Made by a program: the position numbers and the translations under genes
Notes under the pieces: model-generated
Told to the model about the DNA's origin: nothing
Database searches by the model: none
What the model saw: only the letters and a program-made list of their open reading frames with translations
Source: Monomorium pharaonis
Lineage: Eukaryota; Arthropoda; Insecta; Hymenoptera; Formicidae
Length of the DNA stretch: 64,000 nt
Direction: 5' to 3'
NCBI RefSeq assembly: GCF_013373865.1
Contig: NC_050468.1
Location: forward strand, 947,255-1,011,254
Shown here: in pieces, positions 1 to 10,689 of the stretch
Position numbering within the stretch: the stretch's first letter is position 1
Layout: each line of letters opens with the position of its first letter

Positions 1-242
1 TCCCTATCATTCGTCCTAAGCGACGGGCGACGACGACGACGATGACAATGGGCTTGTTCGCGTTACTTGCCCTTTTCGCACTCGACATCTTCGCTTTCTC
101 TTTCTCCAGTGCTCGAATATATATTTATCTCGTTTAAAGTGTAAAAAATTTTGGGGATTTTAAGCAACGCGAACAAACCTAATAACTACGATGTTTCTTA
201 AACCAAAATTACTTTTGAGCGAAAAATTCTAATCGCGACCCA
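1..242. other. unassigned edge sequence
   Basis: No coding or RNA feature is visible. A short GA-rich, codon-like run (gacgacgacgacgatgac) near position 35 is low complexity. Confidence 0.5.
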
Positions 243-800
243 CATAGAAATTGGCATCCAGTGGATGTCCAATGGACGTCCATTAAACCTCCATAGATCT
301 ATGGGACGTCTATGTTCATAGTGGAAGTCAAATAGACGTCCACTAGAGGTCTAGTAAACCCATGGCTCCATTAAAGATTTACCTCCATGGCGGAAGTTAG
401 ATAAACGTCCATTAAAGATCCAGTAAACTTCCATGGAGCTTCATTGGAGGTTTACCTCCATCCCAGATAGCAATATGTTATCAAAAAGACATAAAAAAGG
501 TAACCAAAAAAAGATTTGGATGACTCTTTTAGTGGCTAAAAAGATGCCTTTTTGCATTACAAATGGTATCACTTATGTCCGCTTGCATGATGACTTATTT
601 ATGTCTGAATGCTAACTATGAGAATACTTATAATGGTTATCAAATTGCCAGCATATGGTAAATTTTTATCAGTTGCCAATACGTGAACGTAAAGTTATCA
701 AATTGCTATGACTGAAAGATATCCGTTTAAAGTTATAAAATAAATATAATAATTGTCATCCAATAAGTTTACAAAAAGGCATCTAAATGGCATCAATTAG
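243..800. repeat. GGACGTCC-rich repeat joined to a CCCAGATAGCA end
   Basis: Positions 243-460 hold many short inverted copies of GGACGTCC, TCCATTGGA and CCTCCATGG, so the stretch can fold on itself. At 462 a CCCAGATAGCAA motif begins; this is the terminal motif of many short elements in the window. The following 300 bp (TATCAAAAAGACAT and similar) are AT-rich with no convincing second end. A 60-codon open frame at 433-615 has no recognisable domain and is probably chance. Confidence 0.45.
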
Positions 801-915
801 TAATATCCAAAGATATCTTATTTATAGGTTTTATTATTATAGGTTTTTATTATTATATTATAGGTTATTATTATAGGTTTATAGGTTTTATTAATATAAA
901 ATAGGTAAGAGCAGA

Positions 916-1098
916 TGATAAAAATTTATTATCTGAAATACGGATTAGTTCATTACTATATATTAACTACTAACAATTTTTGTTATAAACAATTAATTAT
1001 AGAGCAAGATATATATTAATTGATTGTTAATTATAAAATTGTTAGCAGTTAACAATATAATGAACTAATCCATATTTTAGATAACAAAACTTTTATCA
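916..1098. repeat. palindromic AT-rich MITE
   Basis: The left half (TGATAAAAATTTATTATCTG, then GGATTAGTTCATTA) is the imperfect reverse complement of the right half ending TTTTATCA at 1098. The centre is near 1005. It encodes nothing. A clean target duplication was not identified. Confidence 0.6.
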
Positions 1099-1571
1099 TT
1101 TACTGAATTTATTACATTTCAAATATAACAAATTAAAAAAATTGAAATACATGTTTCTATTTATAAAAATGATAGCAATGTATATATTTGTCAGATAATA
1201 TATTATTTTATCGTATTATAGTATATCATATTATCATTATATCACATGTATCTTAAAAGTTTCAAGATAATTGTGTTTTATTCTTGTTCGACATTTCGTT
1301 GTCGTTGACGTCTTTTAGTTTCAGCTATTCTAGTTGCTTTTATGTGGTCGCCCCCACGACAAAGCCAGTCGGCAATTCGATCTTCAATGGCTTTAATTTT
1401 TGTATGTTAAAATGTATTACGTATGACATGTGAAAAAAATAAATAGACAATAATAAATGAATCAACATATTAGTAGATTCTTAATGGCGAACAACTCAAC
1501 AATGATAAAGAATTTGAAGATATATTAAAAAAATAAGAATGCATTTAAAAATAATGATGAAGCAGCTGTTT

Positions 1572-1800
1572 GGCCTGGTCTACAATAGCTGGAGTAAGCC
1601 TGGAGTAAGAAGTAAGACTAGGCGTAAAAGAGTTAATCCAGTGTAAGAAAGCTGTAAGGGCGTAAGCAAAATAAATTATTTTCATTTCCTCTTACTCCTA
1701 TTCCTGTCTTTCTTAACACTCAGTCAATCACAGCGCAGAAGGAAATTACCTTATTCTTACTTCTTACTCCATGCTTACTCCAGCTATTGTAGACCAGGCC
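1572..1800. mobile_element. MITE with GGCCTGGTCTACAATAGC inverted ends
   Basis: A 229 bp element with near-perfect terminal inverted repeats of about 45 bp (GGCCTGGTCTACAATAGCTG at the left, its complement ending at 1800). The flanks read TTT and TTA, compatible with a worn 3 bp duplication of the kind PIF/Harbinger elements make. The superfamily is inference; the inverted repeat is directly seen. Confidence 0.7.
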
Positions 1801-1974
1801 TTAATAAAAAATACGGACAAATATCCCACACAATGTCACAGTATTAGACCTTTTAAACATCTATATTACGTATATTATCTATACTTCTAATTGTGGATTA
1901 TTTTACTATTATATTTTTCATATAATTGTCGAGACGATCGAAAGGAAGCAATGGAAGCAATATATATATATATA

Positions 1975-2861
1975 AGGCCTGGCGCGGCTTCCACGCTATT
2001 GGTGGAAAGGTCTTCGTTACTCGCACTCTGCCTTCGTTGTTCTTCGGGTCTAACGACAGCATAGATGTTATCTATGGAACCTGAGTGACTGCTTTCCTCC
2101 TTTTCTTTCCTTCTTCTTAAAAGCGCGTTCTTTTCCGTGATAGTTATCCTTTGGTTTGTCGCGGGATTGGCCTTCCTTAGGAATGGCATTCCTTAGGATC
2201 CTTCGGCTGCTCTGCACTATCGTTCGTGCTACCTTCGTACTGGGTACCGTGGTCCCTAGTATTAGTCCGCTCTGTCTGTGTAGCTCTCGCTTCCATGGCA
2301 ACTTCCTCCTCGGTCTGTGTACCCTGCGTCGTGGTTTCCTTGGCAAGGCTTCCCAACAGGTCCGGCAGCAAGTACCTTGGCGATGTATAACGCCAGATCC
2401 TCTGGTCGTCGGCAGCCAATAACACCCTCGGGGGCCTGGTGCGCTTGAGTGGTAAGATTTCCGCTGTCGCGGGTTTCCACGGCGTTTCCCTGGCCGCCAG
2501 CGTGACCGTTATAATATTATACGAGAGACAGGTATAGTCTTCGTAACGAAAAGCAGACTCGAGGCGAGTAACGCAAAGAGTGGCTCGTTTGTCTTTTCAC
2601 GTTCCTTATAATGCCTGGAAGTCGTCATCTTATTCCTAAGATAAGATGGCCTCTGGTAGCGTCCGCGCGCACTTCTCTTTCCTTACTGTCATAATTCTTA
2701 CAGTGTTCGCCGGGTTGCGCGGTTGCTAGGCGCTAGCTTTTTTCTTACAGTGTCAGCCGGGTCGCGCGGCTGTTAGGCGCCAGCTTTTTCCTTACAGTGT
2801 CAACCGAATTGCGCGGCTGTTAGGTGCTTGGTGTAGCAATTAATGGTTTTGTGTCGCCACA
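1975..2861 (-). repeat. 3' LTR of the Gypsy element
   Basis: 887 bp that match 6888-7355 plus 8261-8649 once the insert in the other LTR is removed. On the minus strand it starts TGTGGCGACAC just after a G-rich polypurine tract. A TATA-like TATAAGG lies near 2603-2610 (minus). Downstream of it a frame of roughly 190 codons rich in Thr/Gln/Glu, then Lys/Arg, runs through the LTR; it is interrupted in this copy and longer in the other. Confidence 0.88.
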
Positions 2862-2873
2862 GGACCCCCCTGG
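2862..2873 (-). other. polypurine tract of the Gypsy element
   Basis: Minus-strand AGGGGGGTCC sits directly against the TGTGGCGACAC start of the 3' LTR. This is where plus-strand DNA synthesis is primed in LTR retrotransposons. Confidence 0.75.
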
Positions 2874-2938
2874 TTGTGATATGGTCCTATTTTCCTTGAA
2901 ACCTTACCGTTGGTCTTGATGGTTTTTCCTTTCTTGTC

Positions 2939-4118
2939 CTATCGATCTCTTGTGTGTGATTGCCTTCTCTTTTGTCTTTCCGTGGATACGTTTATTGCTT
3001 TTCCTTGTATTTCTACCTTGAACATTTTTTTGTCTCTTTGTAGTACCTTGTAGGAACCCTCGTAAAGTGGTTGGAGTTTGCTTGATACTACTCCTTGCCT
3101 GATGAATACTTTCGGCGTTGTTGCAAGGTCCTTGAAGGTGAATATTGTTCTCTGTTCATGCCTCTTTACTTGTGGGCGTATTTTCTCCATTGTCTTCTGG
3201 AGTAAATCCAGGTATTCAGAGTCACTGGGTGCCTTCCGCCGCTCCTGCCCTAAGAATTCTCCTGGCAGTCTTATTGGCTCTCCATATACGAGCTCTGCTG
3301 GCGTCGCTTTCAAGTCCTCTTTCCAGGCGGCTCGTATTCCTATTAGAATGGTCGGAATGATCCTTGTCCATTTCTGCGTCTCGTGGCTCATAATTGCGGC
3401 TTTGAGTTGTCTATGGAGTCTCTCCACCGTTCGATGCTGGGTGATATGCTGTCGTTCTGATATGTTCGGTACCTGTAATCTGAGTTAACTGTTTGAATAA
3501 GTTTGCCTCAAATTGCCGGCCTTGGTCGGTTATGATCTTTTTCGGTGTGCCGAAACGTGTTATCCACTGGTCGTATAGCATCTGTGCTATTTTCTCTGCC
3601 GTGATTTCTTTTAGTGGTATCACTTCTGGCCATTGTGTTGCTCTGTCTATTATCGTTAGGTAATATCGTTGTCCCTCTGACATTGGTAGTAATCCCACGA
3701 TGTCTGTGTGCATATGTTCGAATCTGCCCGTTGGATTGTCGAACTTCCCTATTGGTGGTTTGTTGTGTCTTGATATTTTCGACTTTTGGCATTGTACGCA
3801 TGCTCTTGTCCATTGCACTGTGTCCTTCCTAACGTTCGGCCACACGTATCTTTCTGTTATCATTTTCGTTGTGGCTTTTGCTCCTGGATATGCCAGTTCA
3901 TGCAGTGTTCGGAATATCCGACGTCTGAATTTTTTTGGTACGAACGGCCTCTGGATATGTGTGCTTGTGTCGCAGTATAATGTCCTCGTTGAACCGGGGA
4001 TGTTGATTCTTGTGAGTTTCAGTCCACTTGTTTTTTTCAAGGTGACTAATAATTCCTCGTCACTCTCTTGCTGCGCTGCCATTTCCTCAAAGTTTAATGG
4101 ACCTTGAATCTCTTCCAC
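2939..4118 (-). pseudogene. Gypsy integrase domain, frameshifted
   Basis: The integrase inserts element cDNA into the genome. The first part (3411-4118, 235 codons) has the N-terminal zinc-binding region, with HELAYPG where the family usually has a second His, then CVQCQKSK as the paired cysteines. The catalytic core follows, with Asp in HTDIVG and Asp in ITDQGRQFEAN. The frame then breaks at YHPASNGG. The second part (2939-3427, 162 codons) resumes with MERLHRQLK, which contains the catalytic Glu, and a C-terminal part ending in a basic tail. The break between the last catalytic residues, plus the apparent His-to-Tyr change, means it is inactive. It is the last domain before the polypurine tract. 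Confidence 0.88.
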
Positions 4119-4135
4119 CCTTGACAGCGTGTCTG

Positions 4136-4926
4136 CTACTGTGTTATCTTCTCCTTTATGTAGCGTAGCTCCGTTGTGAACTGGCCGATGTATTCCAATT
4201 GCGTTGCCTGCCTTGGGGAAATGCGTAAAGGGTCTTGTGTAAAGGCGTATACGATCGGTTTGTGGTCGGTGTATATTTCGAATTGCCTGCCTTCAAGCAT
4301 GTGTCGAAAGTACTTGGTTGCCGTGTAGATCGCTAGTAGTTCTCGATCGTATGGGCTGTATTTCTTTTGCGCGTTGCTCAGCTTTTTGTTCATAAAAGCT
4401 AGCGGCTGCCAGTTTTTTTGTATTTGCTGCTGCAACACTGCCCCTATTGCTGTATTGGACGCGTCGGTCACTAGTCGCAGTTCTGCTGTCGTGTCTAGAT
4501 GTGCTAACTCCGTAGACTTTTTTTGCATGCTTCGAATGCTCGGTCTCTTTCGTAGTTCCACAGTACGGGAGTTTTTCCTTTCGCTTTTGGTCCCTTTAGT
4601 ATGTCGCTGAGGACTGCTTGTTTCATCGATATTTCTGGTATGAATCTCTTATAAAAGTTGATCATTCCCAGGAATCGTCTTTTAGTTGCTTCATTGTTGT
4701 CGGACGTGGAAAGTTTCTTATTGCCTGCACTTTCTCTTCTGGTGGTTTGGTCTCTGTGGCTGTAACTAAGTATCCCAGAAACTTTATTTCCGTGGCTCCG
4801 AGAACGCACTTGGCTGACTTTACTCTGACTCCGTATTCTATTAGCCTTGCGAATATTTGCCGCAGGTGTTTCTTGTGTTCCGGGGTTCGTGACGCTATCA
4901 ATATGTTGTTTATATATGCGTAGCAA
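4136..4926 (-). pseudogene. Gypsy connection/RNase H domain, frameshifted
   Basis: RNase H removes the RNA strand during reverse transcription. The frame at 4136-4561 (141 codons) shows the Gypsy hallmarks VTDASNTAIGAVLQQ, the conserved Glu in DRELLAIYTATKYFRH, and TDHKPIVYAF. The preceding connection segment with FLGMINFYKRFIPEIS is read in an overlapping frame (4504-4926), so a frameshift separates RT from RNase H. It lies between RT and integrase, as expected. Confidence 0.88.
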
Positions 4927-5329
4927 CAGTCCAGCCCGCGTAGTAGTACTTCATTTATAAAACGCTGGAAGGTCTGAGCTGCATTCTTTAGACCATAGCA
5001 TATATTTAGATTCGAATAGGCCGAATGGGGTTGTTATTGCCGTTTTGGGTACATCGTCTGGGTTGATCTGGATTTGATGATACGCTTTTACTAGATCCAA
5101 TGTTGAGAAGATCTCTTTTCCTCGCAGTGTGTGCGTGAAATCCTCTAGGTGGGGGATGGAGTACCTGTCTGTACGTGGCATTCAATCTTCTGTAATCTCC
5201 ACACAGTCTCCATGTACCTTCGTTTTTTGGTACCATATGCAGAGGTGATGCCCAAGGGCTTTTCGATTGTTGTATTATGCTTTCTCTTACAATTAGTAAC
5301 AACTCGAATTCTGCCTTGGCTATCCTCAA
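4662..5329 (-). pseudogene. Gypsy reverse transcriptase with YINN in place of YxDD
   Basis: Fragments in three frames together cover the RT. 5006-5329 has SPWASPLHMVPKNEGTWRLCGDYRRLN (fingers, split here across motifs: SPWASPLHMV and CGDYRRLN). 4951-5181 has FSTLDLVKAYHQI, with the first catalytic Asp. 4662-4901 continues after YAYINNILIAS. In active Gypsy RTs that last motif is Y-(I/V/L)-D-D. Here both Asp codons read as Asn, each a single G-to-A change on the coding strand. Loss of both metal-binding residues plus at least two frameshifts makes this clearly dead. Confidence 0.88.
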
Positions 5330-5954
5330 TTTGTCCGGCGCCAGTCTCTTGAGCTTATTTGCTTCCAGCGGCCCTGGTGTTGTCTGTATGTAATGTTGTG
5401 TCTTATGTTTGGTCCGCTAGGTCTTGTTATGCTGGGGAATTCTGCCATAATGGGGTAGTATTTGGTGCCCTGGATTAATGTTTTTACTAATACGGCTCCT
5501 GTGTTTGCCTTGTATCTTTTAGCTCTAAGCCCTATCTTGCCGTCGATTAGCTCTCCGTTTCTCATGTCCGGTAGGAGGTGGCAGTGCGAGCAGAAATCCG
5601 CTCCGAGTATTGGCTGCGTAGTTTCGGCTATTATAAACCTCCACGTGAACGTCGTAATCCTAAGTCCGGTTACATCGTGACCGTGCCGTAGGTTGGTATG
5701 ACGGTCCCGTTTGCGGCGTAGAGTTGGAGTTCTCCTGGTAGCTTCCTTCCTCTGTATCTTTGTGCGGGGTAGATGCTTACGTCCAATCCAGTGTCTACCA
5801 AGTACTGCGTTTTTGTGGTGTGGTCCGTGACGTACAAGCAGCGTTTTTGTGGCCATCTCCCGCCATTAGTGACTGCCCTCTTCGTTTTTTGTGTGTAGGT
5901 GCACGGCTGCGTGCATTCTTGGCTTCGTCGCCAAAGCGCCTGTGGTAATAGCAT
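5326..5954 (-). pseudogene. Gypsy aspartic protease, frameshifted
   Basis: The protease would cut the Gag-Pol polyprotein. The frame at 5670-5954 carries the active-site triplet in YLVDTGLDVSIYP. The rest of the domain, including the flap region and the ILGADF motif typical of retropepsins, lies in the frame at 5326-5856, so the domain is split by a frameshift near 5670-5720. It follows gag directly and precedes RT, the Gypsy order. Confidence 0.82.
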
Positions 5955-6690
5955 ACTTCTTTCTGGGTGTTCTGCTCCGGGAACGGCTTCTGTTGTGGGG
6001 GTGGTACTTTTGCATTGACCTAGCTATTCTTGTTACTTGCGTGGTGAGTGCGGCGATTTCCTGCCGCAGGGTTTCGATCTCGTGGTTGGCTTCCCCGCTA
6101 GTGCTGCGTCCCTGCGGAGTGAAAACTGCTAAGACCATGGCTCTCTGTCCTAATTCGTGGATCCTGTCTGCTTGCTCTGCAACCTCCTCCAACTCGTCTG
6201 CTGTTCGCGGTGCTAATATGGCCTGCATCTGTGGTGGTAGTCGACCTAACCATAGAGTTCGTAGCAAGTCCTGGGATACCGTTGATTCTGCTAGGGAGCT
6301 GAGATACCTTAGAAATTGAGATGGCTTCCTGTCTCCGATTTCTTCCCGCTCCAATAGTTGCCGCATCTTGTTTTCGTGGGAGTCGGTTAGCCATTGTATC
6401 AGGGCTTTCTTTAAAACCCCGTACTTGTCTCTCTCCGGCGGCCGCGTGAGGATATTCTTTACTTCTCGTGCTTGTTTGGGCTCTATCTTGGATAGTGCGT
6501 AAGCGTATTTTTCCTCGTCTGTTAATATTGCACAGGGCGAATTGCCCCTCTAACTGGGCGAACCATAGTTCAGGTTCCTCGGGCCAAAATGACGGTAGCC
6601 TTATCGATATCCTTCCCGTCTGGCTTCCCTCTCGGTCGTCCATTACAAAGGGGTTCAACGTTGTGTCCTCCGGTTTCGCCACATTCCTTT
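5866..6690 (-). pseudogene. Gypsy gag, frameshifted
   Basis: Two overlapping minus frames cover gag. 6098-6682 starts with MAKPEDTTL and contains RLPSFWPEEPELWFAQLEGQF, shown here in parts as LPSFWPEEPELWF and AQLEGQF; this is the N-terminal motif of insect Gypsy gags of this type. 5866-6366 contains MRQLLEREEIGDRKPSQFLR and LWLGRLPPQMQAIL, the capsid-like middle. The C-terminus is basic (RSRSRSRTPRKK). No complete CCHC zinc knuckle was recognised. A frameshift near 6370-6470 separates the parts. It lies directly downstream (minus strand) of the 5' LTR. Confidence 0.82.
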
Positions 6691-6887
6691 AATCACGTCG
6701 GGGTCTTTTAATCACCAGCTGTGGCGGTCTTGTAGTTCGCTCGCAGAGGAATAAGTCGGTCTCGGAGAAAAGTATGCAGGTGTTCCTTTAAATATATATA
6801 ATTTATTTTAACTTATATGGCTGTACAAAAGAGTTTTATGCTTGTGTTAATTCGTTGGCCTTGACAAGGGCCGTTGTGTAAAGCCTT

Positions 6888-8646
6888 AGGCCTGGCGCGG
6901 CTTCCACGCTATTGGTGGAAAGGTCTTCGTTACTCGCACTCTGCCTTCGTTGTTCTTAAGATCTAACGACAGCGTAGATGTTATCTATGGAACCTGAGTT
7001 TCCTCCTTTTCTTTCCTTCTTTGGAAGAGCGTTTTTTGCTCTTCTTCTTCTTGGAGGCGCGTTTTTTTCCGTGATAGTTGTCCTTTGGTTTGCCGCGGGA
7101 TTGGCCGCTTTCCTTAGGATCCTTCGGCTGCTCTGCACTATCGTTCGCGCTACCTTCGTACTGGGTACCGTGGTCCCTGGTATTGGTCCGCTTTGTCTGT
7201 GTAGCTCTCGCTTCCAAGGCAACTTCCTCCTCGGTCTGTGTACCCTGCGTCGTGGTTTCCTTGGCGAGGCTTTCCAACAGGTCCGGCAGCAAGTACCTTG
7301 GCGATGTATAACGCCAGATCCTCTGGTCGTCGGCAGCCAATAACACCCTCGGGGGGGGAGTATCCCGTTTGGACACGTAACGATTGGACACCGCTCGATT
7401 GGACACGCACGATTGGACACGCACGATTGGACACCGCACGATTGGACACCGCACGATTGGACACCGCACGATTGGACACCGCATTATTGGACACTGCACG
7501 ATTGGACACCGCACGATTGGACACCGCATTATTGGACACCGCATTATTGGACACCGCACGATTGGACACCGCATTATTGGACACCGCATTATTGGACACC
7601 GCATTATTGGACACCGCATTATTGGACACCGTACAATTGGACCCACACACACATTTACGTGTGTGCATGCAGATTTCTAATACAGTTTGCATGGGTTAGC
7701 GACTTGGACGGGGTGGGTGCGGGAGGGGGGGCCGAAGGCCCCCCTTGCACCCCCCCGTGTGTGTGTGTGTGTGTGTGTGTGCGTGCGAGCATTTTCTGCA
7801 CCACATAGGTTTGAAACTTTCCACGCAAAACGAGATGCTCCTAAAAATACGTATATAGATATTTAAAATTCAATTTTTTTTCTGGCAAATCGAAGCTTTT
7901 TTCTGCCAGATATTTCTAAGCTTAGATAATCTGTCATATGATATATAAATGTTATTCACTAGAAGACTGTGGTGTCCAATAATGCGGTGTCCAATCGTGC
8001 TGTGTCCAATCGTGCGGTGTCCAATAATGCGGTGTCCAATAATGCGGTGTCCAATCGTGCGGTGTCCAATAATGCGGTGTCCAATCGTGCGGTGTCCAAT
8101 AATGCGGTGTCCAATTGTGCGGTGTCCAATCGTGCGGTGTCCAATCGTGTGGTGTCCAATCGTGCGGTGTCCAATCGAGCCGTGTCCAATCGTGCGTGTC
8201 CAATCGTGCGTGTCCAATCGAGCGGTGTCCAATCGTTACGTGTCCAAAAGGAGGTCACCCCTCGGGGGCCTGGTGCGCTTGAGTGGTAAGATTTCCGCTG
8301 TCGCGGGTTTCCACGGCGTTTCCCTGGTCGCCAGCGTGACCGTTGTAATATTATACGAGAGACAGGTATATCGGCTTCGTAACGAAAAGCAGACTCGAGG
8401 CGAGTAACGCAAAGAGTGGCTCGTCCGTCTTTTCGCGCTCCTTATAATGCCTGGAAGTCGTCATCTTACTCCTGAGATAAGATGGCCTCTGGTGGCGTCC
8501 GCGCGCACTTCTCTTTCCTTACTGTCATAATTTTTACAGTGTCGCCGGATTGCGCGGTTGCTAGGCGCTAGCTTTTTTCTTACAGTGTCAGCCAGGTCGC
8601 GCGGCTGTTAGGCACTTGGTGTGGCGATTAATGATTTTGTGTCACC

Positions 8647-8649
<3 letters not shown>
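6888..8649 (-). repeat. 5' LTR of the Gypsy element, interrupted at 7356-8260
   Basis: Left part 6888-7355 and right part 8261-8649 together match the 3' LTR. The uninterrupted partner reads ACCCTCGGGGGCCTGG at about 2423; here CTCGGGGG occurs on both sides of the insert, which fixes the insertion point. The (TG)n tract begins right at the outer end. Confidence 0.88.
7356..8260. mobile_element. tandem-repeat-arm element, copy 1 (15 bp units, 8 bp target duplication)
   Basis: The ends are GGGAGTATCCCGTTTGGACA and the complement of GGGTGACCTCCTTTTGGACA, flanked by CTCGGGGG on both sides. Each arm is an array of about 16-18 units of roughly 15 bp (ATTGGACACCGCACG, ATTGGACACCGCATT), one array the reverse complement of the other (about 7377-7640 and 7974-8250). 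The 330 bp centre has AGCGACTTGGACGGGGTGGG, a GGGGGCC-GAA-GGCCCCC hairpin, a (GT)n run, TGCACCACATAGGTTTG and an AT-rich tail. The unit is a multiple of three and lacks stops in all six frames, so long meaningless frames run through the arms. No transposase is present, so it is non-autonomous. The superfamily is unknown; an 8-9 bp duplication would allow hAT-, P- or Merlin-like mobilisers. Confidence 0.85.

Positions 8650-8722
<73 letters not shown>
8650..8722. repeat. (TA)n(TG)n microsatellite
   Basis: About 70 bp of almost pure TG dinucleotides after a short TA run, abutting the Gypsy 5' LTR. Confidence 0.95.
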
Positions 8723-8725
<3 letters not shown>

Positions 8726-9056
8726 AACATAAAATTTAATTTCTGTTATAGTTGACGAGTCACAATCATTTGTTGCCTAGACGAGATCACTCGCATGCTG
8801 CAGTCATTGTCTGCAATATGAAGAATATTTGTTCCACGGTAGTCGTTAAACAATGGATACATACTATATATATGTGTGTGATAATTACAAAATATTTTAA
8901 GCTGATTGTTTAATTAATATTATACGTATGATACTTATTTAATTAAAATTGTTTAATGCATAATCTATCGAAAGAATAATATAATTTGTTAAATAAATGT
9001 TTATATTTATATATTTTATTTCATTTTTACCCTTTTATTTAATGTAAAATTTAATT
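8723..9056. other. AT-rich spacer
   Basis: No feature recognised. Confidence 0.5.
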
Positions 9057-9360
9057 TTGAATGCCGCTTTTTATCACGTCCATAGGACGTCCATAGAACG
9101 TCCATCAGACATATTTTATGAATATAGCATGTTCACCAGTTTCATAAACCAATATCTCATGGACGTCCCTAGAATGTCCAAAGGACGTAAAACGGATGTC
9201 CTGTGGATATCTTCAATATCCGTTAAGGACATCTTATGAATGTTGTTAAGATATCCGTGTACTGTCTGGGTTCATAGAAAGTCCTTTAATGGACGTCCAT
9301 GGGATATACGTTTGTCACAATTTCGGACATTCATAGAAAGTCCGAAATAAACCAAATTTT
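9057..9360. repeat. ACGTCC-rich foldback repeat
   Basis: Repeated short words (GGACGTCCATA, GAACGTCCAT, GGATATCC) of alternating orientation, followed at about 9260 by TACTGTCTGGG, the same type of end as the CCCAG family. It resembles 243-460 and 10690-10880. Non-coding. Confidence 0.5.
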
Positions 9361-9945
9361 GGACCTGTTATGGTTTGATTATTTCTTTTGGGCCTTTTTC
9401 AATTAAAGGGCTTGCTGCAATAGTGAGTTAATCCATATTTTGTAAAAATCATCGACATAGAGCATGTACTGCGCATTTTCTGCAAAAAACTTGAAAAGTG
9501 TCCAGCAGAAAGACAAAGAAGAGACATGGTCCGGGTCAATTTTTTTTCTGTCTAGCGCCCATTATGCTACTGGTTAGACAGAGACAGCGCTTGACTCAGA
9601 CCAATTATTGTGTCCTTTTGTTCGGAAAAAGAAACAAAAAAACGAAAAAAAAAGAAAAAGAAACTATAATAAAAAAAAAGAAACGAAAATAAAAAACGAA
9701 ACGATAAAAAACGAAAAAGAAACAATAATATATTATAACAAACATTTAAAAAATACCAATAATTAATAATAAATAAAAAAATAATACGTATTATTTCATA
9801 TTATTTCATATTATATCTAAAAGTAGAACAATTAAAATAAACATTTTGAAAATTAAAAATAATATAATTTATTATTATTTATAAATTAATGTTAATTTAT
9901 AAATTTTGATTTGCGACCATTTTGTTTGCGATTTCACTTTGTGAG
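9361..9945. other. A-rich intergenic sequence
   Basis: Contains a long adenine-rich tract (about 9626-9720) that gives a spurious poly-lysine frame. No gene seen. Confidence 0.5.
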
Positions 9946-10607
9946 TTTTCCCTTGTTCGGAAAGGAAACAGGAGAGCGGAGGTGGATCTCGGCTCCGATC
10001 GGAGCCTCAAGAAGCGTGATGGGTGAGCGATATTTGAAAGTCACTGTTCTTTGGTCACCAACTGTCTTTATTTGTCTTTGAGCTTTCACAATCCGAGATG
10101 CGTAAGAATTGGCGCGCGAGGATCCCATGCGTTTGATGGGTTATCCGTCGCACATCGCCAACTGTCCCTCACGATGGTTCCGCGCTTGCGGTGGATATCC
10201 GATCGCGACGGGATTGCTAGTCACACTCTAATGCATCACTCTTTCGCTCGAAAACCGTGATCGCGGATCAAACACCGCGAAAACGCTCGCACTTATCGAA
10301 AAACGATCGACCGTGTTTTACGTCAGGTCAAAGAAATCTGATCCTCTATTCTGCGCTTTCCCGGCGCTCGATCCTCCCAGTCACGTCACGACGGCGTGAA
10401 ACCCTCGCCTCCCCGGATTGGCCGATCTTGCCTGACGCTGTAAGGAGCCGCGGTTCGGTGCGCACTTCGAAAGACTCGGGCTGCGCGGATCACGCACGCA
10501 CTCGTATCGTGCTCCGCTCCGCTCGAGTCGGGTGCTCCGGCTCGCGAAACAGCTGATCGCTTGCGGGCAGACAAAAGCCGGCGATCGACGCTCGATCCGC
10601 GACAATT
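9946..10607 (-). repeat. GC-rich, LTR-like block
   Basis: An abrupt GC-rich island inside AT-rich DNA. On the minus strand an AATAAA lies near 10060-10068, and the block could run from a TG at its right side to a CA at its left, as an LTR would. No second copy, target duplication or coding domain is visible. It may be a solo LTR or an old promoter-containing repeat fragment. Confidence 0.3.
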
Positions 10608-10611
10608 AGAA

Positions 10612-10665
10612 ATATTGTAAATAATATATATATATATATATATATATAATTTACAATACTTCTTT
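10612..10665. repeat. AT dinucleotide hairpin
   Basis: (TA)n flanked by AATATTGTAAAT and its complement ATTTACAATA; forms a perfect hairpin. Confidence 0.75.
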
Positions 10666-10689
10666 TAGATTATATAATAAAAATAATAA

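Larger units (their letters stand above)
1975..8649 (-). mobile_element. decayed Gypsy-type LTR retrotransposon, split by another element
   Basis: On the minus strand the order is 5' LTR (6888-8649, interrupted), gag, protease, reverse transcriptase, RNase H, integrase, polypurine tract and 3' LTR (1975-2861). Protease before RT and integrase last is the Ty3/Gypsy order. Every domain carries frameshifts or stops, so the copy is dead. The outer flanks are TATATA on both sides, so a 4-6 bp TA-type target duplication is likely but not provable in simple sequence. No envelope-like frame is seen between integrase and the 3' LTR. The two LTRs differ by scattered substitutions and small indels, so the insertion is not recent. 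Confidence 0.9.

Noticed and set aside
7377..7640. CRISPR-like direct repeats
   Set aside because: The units are contiguous without unique spacers, are mirrored in inverted orientation, and lie in a eukaryotic transposon.
7384..7808. Several 80-220 codon frames of LDTAR, IGHRT, WTPHD, VSNRA or CPIVR repeats here and at 7.9-8.4, 30.8-31.6 and 43.6-44.4 kb
   Set aside because: They occur in overlapping frames on both strands and follow the tandem units of a non-coding element.
9498..9692. 64-codon lysine-rich frame
   Set aside because: Product of an adenine-rich low-complexity tract.
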